From Deltaproteobacteria bacterium (GTDB lineage Bacteria; Desulfobacterota; Binatia; UTPRO1): a stretch of DNA of 63,758 nucleotides. Positions 29,458-38,811 of this stretch are shown here, one piece after another. A program made the position numbers and the translations under genes. Below the pieces are notes generated by a model. The model was not told the DNA's origin. It did no database searches and worked only from the letters and a program-made list of their open reading frames with translations. Where the stretch lies: assembly GCA_020848745.1 (NCBI GenBank), contig JADLHM010000047.1, positions 1-63,758 on the forward strand, read 5' to 3'. Each line of letters begins with the position of its first letter. Position 1 is the stretch's first letter.

Positions 29458-30185
29458 GCGGCGCCGACCCGTTGGTGCGCGCCGTCGATCTGGCCCTCGG
29501 CTACGGCGGCGCCGTCGTGTTGCGGGACGTGCAGCTCGAGATCCGCGCCGGCGAGTACTGGTTCCTCGTCGGGCCGAACGGTTCGGGCAAGAGCACCTTC
29601 ACCCGCGCGCTCTTCGGTATGGTCCGGCCGGCGGCGGGCGAACTGTGGGTCGATCCGGTGCGCGCGCCCCGACAACGCTGGGCGTTCGTGCCGCAGCGGA
29701 GCGTGGTCGACCCGTCGGTGCCGACGACGGTCCGCGAGCAGGTGGCGCTCGGGCTCGTCGGGATCCGCGTGACAGGCGAAGAAGCGGCGGCGCGCGTTGC
29801 GCACGCGCTCGAGCAGGTCGATCTTGCCGGGCGCGCCCTCGACGACTTCTGGGCGCTCTCGGGAGGGCAACGGCAACGCGTCATGCTCGCGCGCGCTCTC
29901 GTCCGTCGCCCGACCCTGCTCGTGCTCGACGAGCCCGAGGCCGGGCTCGATCTCGCGGCCGAGGAGCGGCTGCTCGCCCTCCTCGACGTGATCAATCGCG
30001 ATTACGGCGTGACGCTCGTCCACGTCTCCCACGATCTCGGCAGCGTCGGCCGCCATGCGACGCACGTGGCGCTCTTTCACGACGGCGGCGTCGAGAGCGG
30101 GCCGGCCGCTGCGGTTCTGACGCGTGCACGGCTCGAGCGCGCATATGGGGTCGCCGTGCCGGCGGCGTTGGGGGCGATCGCGTGA
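29454..30185 (+). CDS. metal ABC transporter ATP-binding protein (ZnuC-like)
   Basis: A 243-residue ATPase. Walker A is FLVGPNGSGKSTFTRALFG, the Q-loop is WAFVPQRSVVDPSVPTT, the signature is ALSGGQRQRVMLARAL, Walker B is LLVLDEPEAGLDL, and the switch His is in HVSHDLGSV. GTG start at 29454 overlaps the binding-protein stop. It powers the permease encoded next. Confidence 0.93.
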   Translation: MSGADPLVRAVDLALGYGGAVVLRDVQLEIRAGEYWFLVGPNGSGKSTFTRALFGMVRPAAGELWVDPVRAPRQRWAFVPQRSVVDPSVPTTVREQVALGLVGIRVTGEEAAARVAHALEQVDLAGRALDDFWALSGGQRQRVMLARALVRRPTLLVLDEPEAGLDLAAEERLLALLDVINRDYGVTLVHVSHDLGSVGRHATHVALFHDGGVESGPAAAVLTRARLERAYGVAVPAALGAIA

Positions 30186-31033
30186 TCGCGAGCTTCGTCG
30201 CCTCGTGGCCGCTCTTCCACGACGCCTACCTTGCCGGGTGCTCGATCGCGCTCCTGCTGGCGCTCCTCGGCGTGGTCGTCGTGACGCGCGACCAGATCTT
30301 CTTCGGCGCCGCCGTCGCGCAGGCGTCGGTGCTCGGGATCGCCGTCGCGGTCTCGGTCGGCGGCCTGCCGGTGCTCGCCTGGTGCGCCTGGTGCGACGAC
30401 GACTGGACGCACACCCTCGTCGGCGGAGTCTTCGCCGTCGCGGGCGCGCTCGCGACCGCGACGGCGCACCCGCGCGGCGAGAGCCCCGAGGCGCTCACCG
30501 GTTGGGTGTTCCTCACCGGAAGCTCCTTCGCGGTGCTCCTCCTCGCGCACAGTCCGCACGGGATGGACGAGATCAATCGCCTCCTCGCGAGCACCATCAT
30601 CGGCGCGAGCGCCGTGGACGTCGCCCTCCTCACGGTCCTGTTCGCTGTGACGGCAGCCGCGGCCGCGACGTGGAGCGCGCCGCTCCGGCTGGTGCTCATG
30701 GACCCCGAGATGGCGAGCGCCGTCGGGCTCCGCATCGGGACGTGGCATCGCGCGCTCGCGATCGCGCTCGGTGTCGCCATGGGTCTCGCGATCCACGTCT
30801 CCGGCGTCGTGTTCAGCTTCGGCTTCCTGGTGCTGCCGGCGCTCGTCGCGAAGCAGCTCTGCCGTGAGGTTGGCCAGATGCTCTGGGTGAGCCCGCTCGT
30901 CGGGCTCGTCGCGGCGATCACGGGGTTCGTGGTGGCAAACGACCGCGACCTTCCGCCGGGGCAGGCGGCGGTCGCGGTCCTCTGCGTTCTGCTCGCCACC
31001 GCGTGGACCGGGCGCCGCCTGCGCGGCCGGTAG
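30182..31033 (+). CDS. metal ABC transporter permease (ZnuB-like, ABC-3 family)
   Basis: A 283-residue membrane protein with about eight helices. FFGAAVAQASVLGIAVAV and VSGVVFSFGFLVLPALVAKQ are the ABC-3 permease core loops. Unusually, the loop between the second and third helices holds WCAWCDDDW, two cysteines with an acidic run that could touch metal. GTG start at 30182 overlaps the ATPase gene. It ends the uptake operon. Confidence 0.92.
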   Translation: MIASFVASWPLFHDAYLAGCSIALLLALLGVVVVTRDQIFFGAAVAQASVLGIAVAVSVGGLPVLAWCAWCDDDWTHTLVGGVFAVAGALATATAHPRGESPEALTGWVFLTGSSFAVLLLAHSPHGMDEINRLLASTIIGASAVDVALLTVLFAVTAAAAATWSAPLRLVLMDPEMASAVGLRIGTWHRALAIALGVAMGLAIHVSGVVFSFGFLVLPALVAKQLCREVGQMLWVSPLVGLVAAITGFVVANDRDLPPGQAAVAVLCVLLATAWTGRRLRGR

Positions 31034-31058
31034 GGCGCGTCGGAACGATCGGCGCCTC

Positions 31059-33746
31059 TCAGCCCCGCGCCATGTTGCGCAGCACCATCTGCAGGATGCC
31101 GCCGTGGCGCAGGTAGTCGACCTCGATCGGGCTGTCGACGCGCGCGATCGCCGTGAAGACGATCGCGCTGCCGTCGGCGCGACGGGCGCGGACGGTGAGC
31201 TTCTTGCGGGGGGTCAGGGCGCCGAGACCCTCGATGGCATAGACCTCGAGACCGTCGAGCCCGAGCGTCGTCCGGCTCTGGCCCGCCTCGAATTGCAGCG
31301 GCACGACGCCCATGCCGACGAGGTTGCTGCGGTGGATGCGCTCGTAGCTCTCGGCGATCACCGCCTTCACGCCGAGCAGCAGCGTGCCCTTGGCGGCCCA
31401 GTCGCGCGAGCTTCCCGACCCGTACTCCTTGCCGGCGACGATCACGAGCGGCGTGCCCGCCGCGCGGTACTTCTCGGAGGCCTGGAAGATCCGCATCTCG
31501 ACGCCGTCGGGGAGGTGCAGCGTCCAGTCGCCTTCCTTGCCGCCGACGAGCTCATTGCGGAGACGGACGTTCCCGAACGTGCCCCGCACCATCACCTGGT
31601 GGTTGCCGCGGCGCGCCCCGAAGCTGTTGAAGTCGCGCGGTTCGACGCCATGCTCGACGAGGAAGAGGCCGGCGGGGCCGTCCTTCGGGATCGAGCCGGC
31701 GGGCGAGATGTGGTCGGTGGTGACCGAGTCGCCGAGCATCGCGAGGACGCGCGCGCCCGCGATGTCGGCGAGCGGCTGCGGCGTCGGCGGGAGATCGGCG
31801 AAGAAGGACGGCTCCTGGATGTAGGTCGAGTCGGGCTCCCAGGCGTAGAGGTTGCCCTCCGGCACCGGCAGGCTCTGCCAGGTCGGGTCGCCGGTGAAAA
31901 CCTCGGCGTAGGTCTTGCGGAAGAGCTCGGGCGTGACCGCGCGCGCCATCGCCTCTCGCACCTCGGCGTTCGTCGGCCAGACGTCCTTCAGGAAGACGGG
32001 CTTCCCGTCCTTGCCGGTGCCGAGCGGCTCCTTCGTGAGGTCGGCGTCGACGCTGCCGGCGAGCGCGTAGGCCACGACGAGCGGCGGCGACGCGAGATAC
32101 GCGGCCCGCACCTGCGGGTGGATGCGGCCCTCGAAGTTGCGGTTGCCGGAGAGCACCGCCGCGACGACCAGGTCGTTGTCCTTGACGGCTGCTGCGACGG
32201 CATCGGGCAGCGGACCGCTGTTGCCGATGCACGTCGTACAGCCGTAGCCGACGAGGTCGAACTTGAGCGCCTCGAGCGAGCCGAGCACGCCCGCGTCGCG
32301 GAGATACTCGGTCACGACGCGCGAGCCGGGCGCCAGGCTCGTCTTCACGTACGGCTTCGGCGTGAGCCCGCGCGCCACCGCCTTCTCGGCGAGAAGCCCC
32401 GCGGCGAGCATGACCGAGGGGTTCGACGTGTTGGTGCAGCTCGTGATCGCCGCGATGACGACGCCGCCGTGCGTGAGCGTCGCGGTGTCGCCGCCCCTCG
32501 TGATCGGCGCGCCCTTGCCGGCGCCGGAGGCGAGCCGCTTCTCGTACGCGCCCCGGAAGCTCTGCCGCACGCCGCCGAGCGGGACGCGGTCCTGCGGGCG
32601 GCGCGGGCCGGCGAGGCTCGGCTCGACGGTCGAGAGGTCGAGGGTCACGATCTCCGAGAACGTCGGCGCGGCCGTCGCCGCCGTCCGGAAGAGCCCCTGT
32701 TCCTTGCAGTAGCGCTCGACGAGGTCGACGCGCGCCGTGTCGCGTCCGGTCGCGCGGAGGTAGCGGAGGGTCTCGTCGTCGACCGGAAAGAGGCCGGCGG
32801 TCGCGCCGTACTCCGGCGCCATGTTGGAGAGGGTCGCGCGGTCGGCGAGGCCGAGGTCGGCGCACCCGGCGCCGAAAAACTCGACGAACTTGCCGACGAC
32901 GCCGTGCGTGCGGAGCACCTGCGTCAGCGTGAGCACGAGGTCGGTCGCGGTCGTCCCCGGAGGGAGCTGCCCCGTGAGATCGCAGCCGACGACGACCGGC
33001 AGCAGTTGGTAGAGCGGCTGGCCGAGCAGGACCGCCTCGGCCTCGATGCCGCCGACCCCCCAGCCGAGGACGCCGAGGCCGTTGATCATCGTGGTGTGCG
33101 AATCGGTGCCGACGAGCGTGTCGGGGAAGGCGAACGCGCCGCCGGTCTCGCTGCGGACGTCGACGACGCTCGCGAGGTACTCGAGGTTCACCTGGTGGAC
33201 GATGCCGGTGCTGGGCGGCACGACGCGGAAGTTCTCGAAGGCCTTCTGGCCCCAGCGCAGGAGGAGGTAGCGCTCGCGGTTCCGCTCGTACTCGCGCTTC
33301 ACGTTCTCGGCGAAGGCCTCCTTCGACCCGAAGAAGTCGACCTGCACGGAGTGGTCGATCACGAGGTCGGCGGGGACGAGCGGGTTGATGCGCTCGGGAT
33401 TGCCGCCGGCGCGCGCGACCGCGTCGCGCATGGCCGCGAGGTCGACGACGGCCGGCACGCCCGTGAAGTCCTGCAGCACGACGCGCGAGGGCAGGAACGG
33501 CAGCTCGTTCGCCTCGACGGCGGCGGCGGGATTCCAGCGCGCCAGCGCCAGCACGTCGGCGGCGTTGGCGAAGGGCTTGTCCTGATGCCGGAGGACGTTC
33601 TCGAGCAGGATCTTGACCGTCACGGGCAGGCGGTCGAGCGCGACCCCGCTCTCCTTCGCGAGCGCGCCGAGACGGTAGTAGTCGACCGCGAGGCCGGATC
33701 CCGCGAGGCGGGCGCGGGCGCCGAAGGCATCGGATTGCGTCGTCAT
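31059..33746 (-). CDS. acnA: aconitate hydratase A
   Basis: [4Fe-4S] enzyme converting citrate to isocitrate, 895 residues as in the AcnA/IRP1 family. The cluster cysteines are seen in ITSCTNTSNPSVMLAAG and VGYGCTTCIGNSGPLPD. Other landmarks are VLQDFTGVPAVVDLAAMRD, VGTDSHTTMINGLGVLGWG and the C-terminal swivel GKEYGSGSSRDWAAKGT. It stands alone on the minus strand. Its product, isocitrate, is the substrate of the tandem dehydrogenases at 40851-42865. Confidence 0.98.
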   Translation of the reverse strand: MTTQSDAFGARARLAGSGLAVDYYRLGALAKESGVALDRLPVTVKILLENVLRHQDKPFANAADVLALARWNPAAAVEANELPFLPSRVVLQDFTGVPAVVDLAAMRDAVARAGGNPERINPLVPADLVIDHSVQVDFFGSKEAFAENVKREYERNRERYLLLRWGQKAFENFRVVPPSTGIVHQVNLEYLASVVDVRSETGGAFAFPDTLVGTDSHTTMINGLGVLGWGVGGIEAEAVLLGQPLYQLLPVVVGCDLTGQLPPGTTATDLVLTLTQVLRTHGVVGKFVEFFGAGCADLGLADRATLSNMAPEYGATAGLFPVDDETLRYLRATGRDTARVDLVERYCKEQGLFRTAATAAPTFSEIVTLDLSTVEPSLAGPRRPQDRVPLGGVRQSFRGAYEKRLASGAGKGAPITRGGDTATLTHGGVVIAAITSCTNTSNPSVMLAAGLLAEKAVARGLTPKPYVKTSLAPGSRVVTEYLRDAGVLGSLEALKFDLVGYGCTTCIGNSGPLPDAVAAAVKDNDLVVAAVLSGNRNFEGRIHPQVRAAYLASPPLVVAYALAGSVDADLTKEPLGTGKDGKPVFLKDVWPTNAEVREAMARAVTPELFRKTYAEVFTGDPTWQSLPVPEGNLYAWEPDSTYIQEPSFFADLPPTPQPLADIAGARVLAMLGDSVTTDHISPAGSIPKDGPAGLFLVEHGVEPRDFNSFGARRGNHQVMVRGTFGNVRLRNELVGGKEGDWTLHLPDGVEMRIFQASEKYRAAGTPLVIVAGKEYGSGSSRDWAAKGTLLLGVKAVIAESYERIHRSNLVGMGVVPLQFEAGQSRTTLGLDGLEVYAIEGLGALTPRKKLTVRARRADGSAIVFTAIARVDSPIEVDYLRHGGILQMVLRNMARG

Positions 33747-33830
33747 CGGATCCTCCCCAGAGGGTGCACTGTGCCCCTCGCGACCGGGGGGCGCAAGCTT
33801 CCGGGGCTGTACGACGGCCGCGTCGGCGCT

Positions 33831-34910
33831 ATGGTGGCGCGCGTGCGCACCCGGCTCGCCGTGACGCTCGCGCTGCTGACCTTCGTGCTACCGGCGTGCT
33901 CGCGCCTCGGACTCCTGCCGAGCTCGCTGCCGCCCGCGGGCCGCGAGCCGCTCGAAGGCTTCGGCGCCGAGACCACGGGCGGCGCGGGCGGTCGCGTGAT
34001 CACCATCGGCGAGCCCACGGAAGACGCCGTGCGCGCCGCCTTCGCCGACGCGGCCGCGAGCGGGAACGCGATCATCCGCTTCGCGGTCACGACGCCGATC
34101 CGTATCGAAAAGAAGCTTCCGATCCTCGGCAGGCCGCACCTCACGATCGAGGGCGGTGGAGCGACGCTCGACGGCTCGGCCATGAAAGAAGGCTCGGCGA
34201 TCGTCGACATCCGGACGAACGACGTGATCGTCCGCGATCTGCGTCTGCGCAACGGCGACGATAACCTGCGGGTCGACGGACCCGAGGCCTACCGCGTGGT
34301 CGTGACCCACGTGTCGTCGACTGGCGCCCGCGACGACGGCATCTCGATCGGCTACGGCGCCCACGACGTGACGGTGCAATACAGCCTGGTCGCGGGCGCG
34401 ACGCGCGGGATCTATTGCAAGTACGCCGGCACCGACAACATCTCGCTGCACCATGACTGGCTCATGAAGAACGCGATCCGGAGCCCGATCATCTCGGGCA
34501 CGATCGTCGCCGATGTCCGGAACGTCATCGTCGAGGACTGGGGCGAGTGGGGGAGCCGTTTCGAGGACGGCGCGACGGGTAACGTCGTCGGCGCGCTCTT
34601 CGCGCTCTCGCCGCACGCGCGGTCGATCGGCGGGAAGCCGCACGCGGCGCTGCGCTTGAAGGGCGCCGGGCCGGTGCATCTCTCGGAGAACGCCGTGCGC
34701 GGCGTCGTCGAGCCCCTCGTCGGCGGCAGCGCGCAGGCGCCGATTCCGGCGCCGAAGGTGACGACGCTCCCGGTCGGTGCGATGGAAAAGGTCGTGCGCG
34801 CGCGCGCCGGCTGCCTGCCGCGCGACGGCGTCGACGCTGCCTACGTGAAGGCGACGAGCGGGTGGACGGTCAGCGAGACCGAGCCGCTCCGCCTCGGCGC
34901 CGGGAAGTAG
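33831..34910 (+). CDS. right-handed beta-helix lipoprotein, pectate-lyase-like
   Basis: A 359-residue lipoprotein with the lipobox LTFVLPAC (C23). The mature part follows the polysaccharide lyase family 1 pattern: LTIEGGGATLDGS, IVDIRTNDVIVRDLRLRNGD, DDGISIGYGAHDVTVQYS and SLHHDWLMKNAIRSP. The lyase metal-binding Asp cluster appears only partly kept, so it may bind or cleave a polysaccharide. ATG 33831 is used; the longer open frame upstream is antisense to acnA and not a gene. Confidence 0.8.
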   Translation: MVARVRTRLAVTLALLTFVLPACSRLGLLPSSLPPAGREPLEGFGAETTGGAGGRVITIGEPTEDAVRAAFADAAASGNAIIRFAVTTPIRIEKKLPILGRPHLTIEGGGATLDGSAMKEGSAIVDIRTNDVIVRDLRLRNGDDNLRVDGPEAYRVVVTHVSSTGARDDGISIGYGAHDVTVQYSLVAGATRGIYCKYAGTDNISLHHDWLMKNAIRSPIISGTIVADVRNVIVEDWGEWGSRFEDGATGNVVGALFALSPHARSIGGKPHAALRLKGAGPVHLSENAVRGVVEPLVGGSAQAPIPAPKVTTLPVGAMEKVVRARAGCLPRDGVDAAYVKATSGWTVSETEPLRLGAGK

Positions 34911-34971
34911 CGGCCGGCGCGGCGCGATGTGCCGCGGCGCCGATCGCGCTCAACGCGGCGGCGGCCGTCGG

Positions 34972-36600
34972 CTAGCGCGGGGTCGACTCGAAGATGCGCT
35001 TCGCCGTCGCGTAATCGGGCTTGCCGTTCGGGGCGCGCGGCACGCGCTCGACGACGAGCAGATCCTTCGGGATCTTGTAGTGGGCGAGATGGCGCTTGGT
35101 CTCGGCGAGGATCGCGGCCGGCGTGTCGGTGGCGCCGGCGGCAAGCGCGGCGATGCCGACCACGCGCTGTCCGAAGCGCTCGTCCGGGACGCCGAAGACC
35201 AGCGAGTCCTCGACCGCCGGGTGCGTCTTCAGCGCCTCTTCGACCTCTTCCGGGAAGACCTTCTCGCCGCCCGTGTTGATGCAGTTCGAGCCGCGGCCGA
35301 GCAGCGTGATGCGGCCGTCGGCTTCGACGGTCGCCATGTCGCCGGGAAACGCGTAGCGGACGCCGTCCACCTCGCGGAAGGTGCCTGCCGACTTCTCGGG
35401 ATCCTTGTAGTAGCCGAGCGGCACCATGCCGCCGTTGGCGACCAGTCCGATCTCGCCCGACCCCGGCGCGACCTCGCGGCCGTCCTCGGTGAAGACCTTG
35501 GTCGTCGGGTTCAGCTTGAAGCGCGCGGTCTCGGCGGTCGTGCCGGCGCGCACCGTCGACTGCCCCATGCCGCCCTCGGTCGAGCCGAGCACGTCGACGA
35601 TCGTGAGCCCGGGCATGTGCCGCACCAGCCCCTGCTTCACCTCGAGCGAGAACATCGTGCCCGACGACACCATCAGCCGGAGGCAGGAGAGCTCGAAACG
35701 CCCGGGCCGTTCGCCGAGCGTACGCAGCAGCGGCTTCGCGAAGGCGTCGCCGACCACCACGACGAGGTTCACACGCTCGCGCTCCACGACCGACCAGAGC
35801 TCGACCGGGTCGAGCGACTTGCCCTCGAGCAGCACCGCGGTGCCGCCGAGCATGTGCGGCACCATCATGCCGAGCCAGCAGCCGGTGCCGTGCATGAGCG
35901 GCGGTCCCGACATGCTCACCCACGCGGTACCGTCGGCGCGCGTCTTCCTGGCGATCTCGGGCAGGAGCGCGGCGTCCGGGATCTTCGGCTGCCCGATCAT
36001 CGACGGGTAGGTCTTGAGGAAGAATCCGGCGAAGTCGGCCATCGAGTACATCACGCCCTTCGGCATGCCGGTCGTGCCGCCGGTGTAGAGCATGTAGATC
36101 TCGTCGCCCCGCGGCGCGATGCGCGCGGCGGGCGCGACGCTCGATTGGATCGCTTCGTAGGACACGGCGCCCTCGACGCGCACCGCGCCTGCCGCCGCGG
36201 GCCCGTCGTCGACCTCGACGAAGAGCTTCACGCGCGGCGCGCGCGGGCGCACCGCCGCGACGCGATCGGCGAGCGACGAGTGGAAGACGAGCGCCTCCAT
36301 GTCGGAGTTGTCGATCAGGTACGCGAGCTCCTCGTCGAGGTAACGGTAGTTCACGTTGATCGGGATGCCGCGGATCTTCATCGCGGCGAAGTTCGTCTCG
36401 CAGTACTCGGGCGAGTTGTAGAGGTACATCCCGACCTTGCTGTGCGGCCCGAGCCCGGCGTCGAGGAGCGCCCGCGCGAGGCGAGCGGCGCGGAGCTCGT
36501 AGTCGCGCCACGAGATGCGGCGCGTGCCGTGGACGACCGCGGGGGCGTCGGGCGTCGCGTCGGCGACGGCTTCCCAGATGGCTCCGAAGTGGACGTGCAT
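34972..36600 (-). CDS. acyl-CoA synthetase (AMP-binding, FadD-like)
   Basis: A 542-residue adenylate-forming ligase. The P-loop is MLYTGGTTGMPKGVMYS, then LGSTEGGMGQ, FPGDMATVEADGRITLLGRG with the hinge, INTGGEKVFPEEVEE, and the catalytic lysine in RAPNGKPDYATAK. It probably activates a fatty or aromatic acid with CoA. Close relatives in environmental bacteria and mycobacteria are annotated only as acyl-CoA synthetases, so the chain length cannot be stated. Confidence 0.92.
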   Translation of the reverse strand: MHVHFGAIWEAVADATPDAPAVVHGTRRISWRDYELRAARLARALLDAGLGPHSKVGMYLYNSPEYCETNFAAMKIRGIPINVNYRYLDEELAYLIDNSDMEALVFHSSLADRVAAVRPRAPRVKLFVEVDDGPAAAGAVRVEGAVSYEAIQSSVAPAARIAPRGDEIYMLYTGGTTGMPKGVMYSMADFAGFFLKTYPSMIGQPKIPDAALLPEIARKTRADGTAWVSMSGPPLMHGTGCWLGMMVPHMLGGTAVLLEGKSLDPVELWSVVERERVNLVVVVGDAFAKPLLRTLGERPGRFELSCLRLMVSSGTMFSLEVKQGLVRHMPGLTIVDVLGSTEGGMGQSTVRAGTTAETARFKLNPTTKVFTEDGREVAPGSGEIGLVANGGMVPLGYYKDPEKSAGTFREVDGVRYAFPGDMATVEADGRITLLGRGSNCINTGGEKVFPEEVEEALKTHPAVEDSLVFGVPDERFGQRVVGIAALAAGATDTPAAILAETKRHLAHYKIPKDLLVVERVPRAPNGKPDYATAKRIFESTPR

Positions 36601-36761
36601 GGTCGGGCCGTCTTTAGCGCGACGCGCGCGGGTGGTGCCAGCGGGGCGGGCGGAATCGTGCGGCCGTGGTCCGGGAGGTCGGCCCGAACCGCGCTCCGGG
36701 CCGGCCGGGACGAGAGAGCGCGCTCGATGGCGCGGTACGGTGCGTCGTAGTACGAAGCCGC

Positions 36762-37484
36762 GTGCCGCACGCCCCGTTCCACGTCCGTCCCGGCGAGAGG
36801 CGCGCCCCGTTCGTGTTCACCGTCGAGCATGCGTCGGCGGCGGTGCCCGACGAGTACGCCGCCCTCGGCCTCGGCCCGGCCGCGCTCGCGGAGCACGTGG
36901 CCTGGGACATCGGGGCCGCAGCGCTCGCGCGCGCTCTCGCGGCCGAGTTCGCGGCGCCGGTCGTCGAGAGCGGCTGCTCTCGGCTCGTCGTCGACTGCAA
37001 CCGCGACCTCCACGACCACGACCTCATCGTCGAGGAGACGCACGGGGTCGCGGTGCCCGGAAACCACGCGCTCGATACGGCCGCGCGCGCCGACCGGATC
37101 ACGCGCTGGCACGCGCCGTACCACGCGGCCGTCGACGAGGTGCTCCGGATGGGGGCGGCTTCGACGGTTCTCGTGAGCGTGCACACGTTCACGCCGGAGC
37201 TCCGTGGCCGGCGGCGCGCGCTCGAGGTCGGCGTGCTCTACGACGACCACGTCGGCCTCGCCGGTACGCTCGCCGACGCGCTCGCCGCGACGGGTCTCGT
37301 CGTCCGCCACAACGAGCCCTATTCCGGGCTCGACGGCCTCATCTACTCGGCGCGCGTCCACGGCGCGCGCCACGGGCTCCGCTACGTCGAGCTCGAGGTC
37401 AACAACGGGCTGCTCCGCGACGATGCGGGCGTCGGTCGGATGGCGGGCAAGGTGGCCGCGGGTTTGCGCGGGTTACTGCGATAG
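36762..37484 (+). CDS. N-formylglutamate amidohydrolase family protein
   Basis: About 240 residues of the FGase family (PF05013): FVFTVEHASAAVPDEY with the zinc-site EH, SRLVVDCNRD, and VLVSVHTFTPEL with a second His. Zinc-dependent amidohydrolases of this family release formate from N-formyl amino acids. GTG 36762 is chosen because the 32 codons before it are Arg/Gly/Pro-rich; a GTG at 36666 would extend it. The aminotransferase follows 64 bases later. Confidence 0.82.
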   Translation: MPHAPFHVRPGERRAPFVFTVEHASAAVPDEYAALGLGPAALAEHVAWDIGAAALARALAAEFAAPVVESGCSRLVVDCNRDLHDHDLIVEETHGVAVPGNHALDTAARADRITRWHAPYHAAVDEVLRMGAASTVLVSVHTFTPELRGRRRALEVGVLYDDHVGLAGTLADALAATGLVVRHNEPYSGLDGLIYSARVHGARHGLRYVELEVNNGLLRDDAGVGRMAGKVAAGLRGLLR

Positions 37485-37548
37485 CGCCGGCCCTGCGCGT
37501 CATCGGCGGCCGGTTTCGCGAAACGCGCCGCCGTGGCAAGGAGAGTGG

Positions 37549-38811
37549 ATGGCCGCCGATCCACCGTCGCCGTCGGACCGCAAGCGCCGTGCCCGGGAGC
37601 TCTGCCGCGAGTACCTCATGCCGGCCCGCGTCGCGGCCTGGGAGAATCTTGGCGTTCCGCTCGTGATCGGGCGGCGCGAGGGCTACCGCATCTGGGATCT
37701 CGACGGGCACGAGCTCTTCGACCTGCACCTGAATGGCGGCACCTACAATCTCGGCCACCGTCATCCGGAGCTCGTCGCAACGCTGCGCGCCGATCTCGAG
37801 ACGCTCGACGTCGGCAACCACCACTTTCCGTCCGAGGCGCGCGGCGAGCTCGCGGAGAAGCTCGCGCGGCTGACCCCCGGTGATCTCCACTACTCGGTAT
37901 TCGTGCCCTCGGGCAGCGAGGCGAACGACCTCGCGATCCGGGTGGCGCGGCGCGCGACCGGCCGGCGGAAGATCGTCGCCCTCGAGGAGGCCTTTCACGG
38001 CCGCGCCGGTCTCGGGGCCGCCGCCGGCCGCGACGACATGGCGCGCTACTTCCTCTCCGACGACCCGAGCGAGTTCCTGACGGTCCCGTTCGACGACCTC
38101 GACGCGATGGACCGCGTGCTCGCGCCCGGCGACGTCGCGGGCGTGCTCATGGAGACGCTGCCGGCGACCTACGGCTTCCCCGTGCCTTCCGACGGCTACC
38201 TCGCCGGGGTGAAGGCGCTCTGCGAACGGTACGGGACGCTCTACGTCGCCGACGAGGTGCAGACCGGCCTCGGGCGGACCGGCGATCTCTGGGGCGTCGA
38301 AGGGTTCGGCGTCGATCCCGATCTGCTGGTCACGGGCAAGGGCCTCTCGGGCGGGCTCTATCCGATCGCGGCGGTCGTGATGACCCGGCGGGCGGGTGCG
38401 TGGCTCGGCGAGCAGGGCTGGGGCTACGTCTCGACCTTCGGCGGCGCCGAGCTCGGCTGCCGGGTCGCGTCCCGCGTACTCGATCTCTGCTCGGACCCCG
38501 CGGTGCTCGCCGGCGTGCGGCGTACGGCCGAGCGGGTCGCGGCGGGGCTCGCCGATCTCCGCGCTCGGCATCCGTTCCTGGTCGGCGTCCGCCAGCGCGG
38601 CGTCGTGATCGGTCTCGAGACGGCGAGCGAGCTCGGCGGCATGCAGCTCTCGCGCGCGCTCTATCCGCGCGGCGTGTGGGCGATGTTCTCGGGCTTCGCG
38701 CCGTCGGTCCTGCAGTTCAAGGTCGGGCTCCTCGTCGACGACGCGTACTGCGACGAGTTGCTCGCGCGCCTCGACCTCGCACTCGGCGACGTGGAGCGCG
38801 AGCGCGCGTGA
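37549..38811 (+). CDS. class III aminotransferase or phospholyase (PLP)
   Basis: A 420-residue PLP enzyme of fold type I. GTYNLGHRHPELV, VFVPSGSEANDLAIRVAR, EEAFHGRAG, YVADEVQTGLGRTG (PLP Asp in ADEVQ) and the Schiff-base lysine in LLVTGKGLSGGLYP. AAGGAGA upstream fixes ATG 37549. It overlaps a small-molecule kinase gene by 4 bases. In animals a kinase and a class III phospholyase work together on 5-hydroxylysine or ethanolamine; a similar pathway here is possible but unproved. The default call is an omega-aminotransferase. Confidence 0.88.
   Translation: MAADPPSPSDRKRRARELCREYLMPARVAAWENLGVPLVIGRREGYRIWDLDGHELFDLHLNGGTYNLGHRHPELVATLRADLETLDVGNHHFPSEARGELAEKLARLTPGDLHYSVFVPSGSEANDLAIRVARRATGRRKIVALEEAFHGRAGLGAAAGRDDMARYFLSDDPSEFLTVPFDDLDAMDRVLAPGDVAGVLMETLPATYGFPVPSDGYLAGVKALCERYGTLYVADEVQTGLGRTGDLWGVEGFGVDPDLLVTGKGLSGGLYPIAAVVMTRRAGAWLGEQGWGYVSTFGGAELGCRVASRVLDLCSDPAVLAGVRRTAERVAAGLADLRARHPFLVGVRQRGVVIGLETASELGGMQLSRALYPRGVWAMFSGFAPSVLQFKVGLLVDDAYCDELLARLDLALGDVERERA

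Noticed and set aside
31104-33830. Long plus-strand open frame opposite acnA
   Set aside because: It has no recognisable motifs and is complementary to a clearly real aconitase; only its 3' part from 33831 is a gene.
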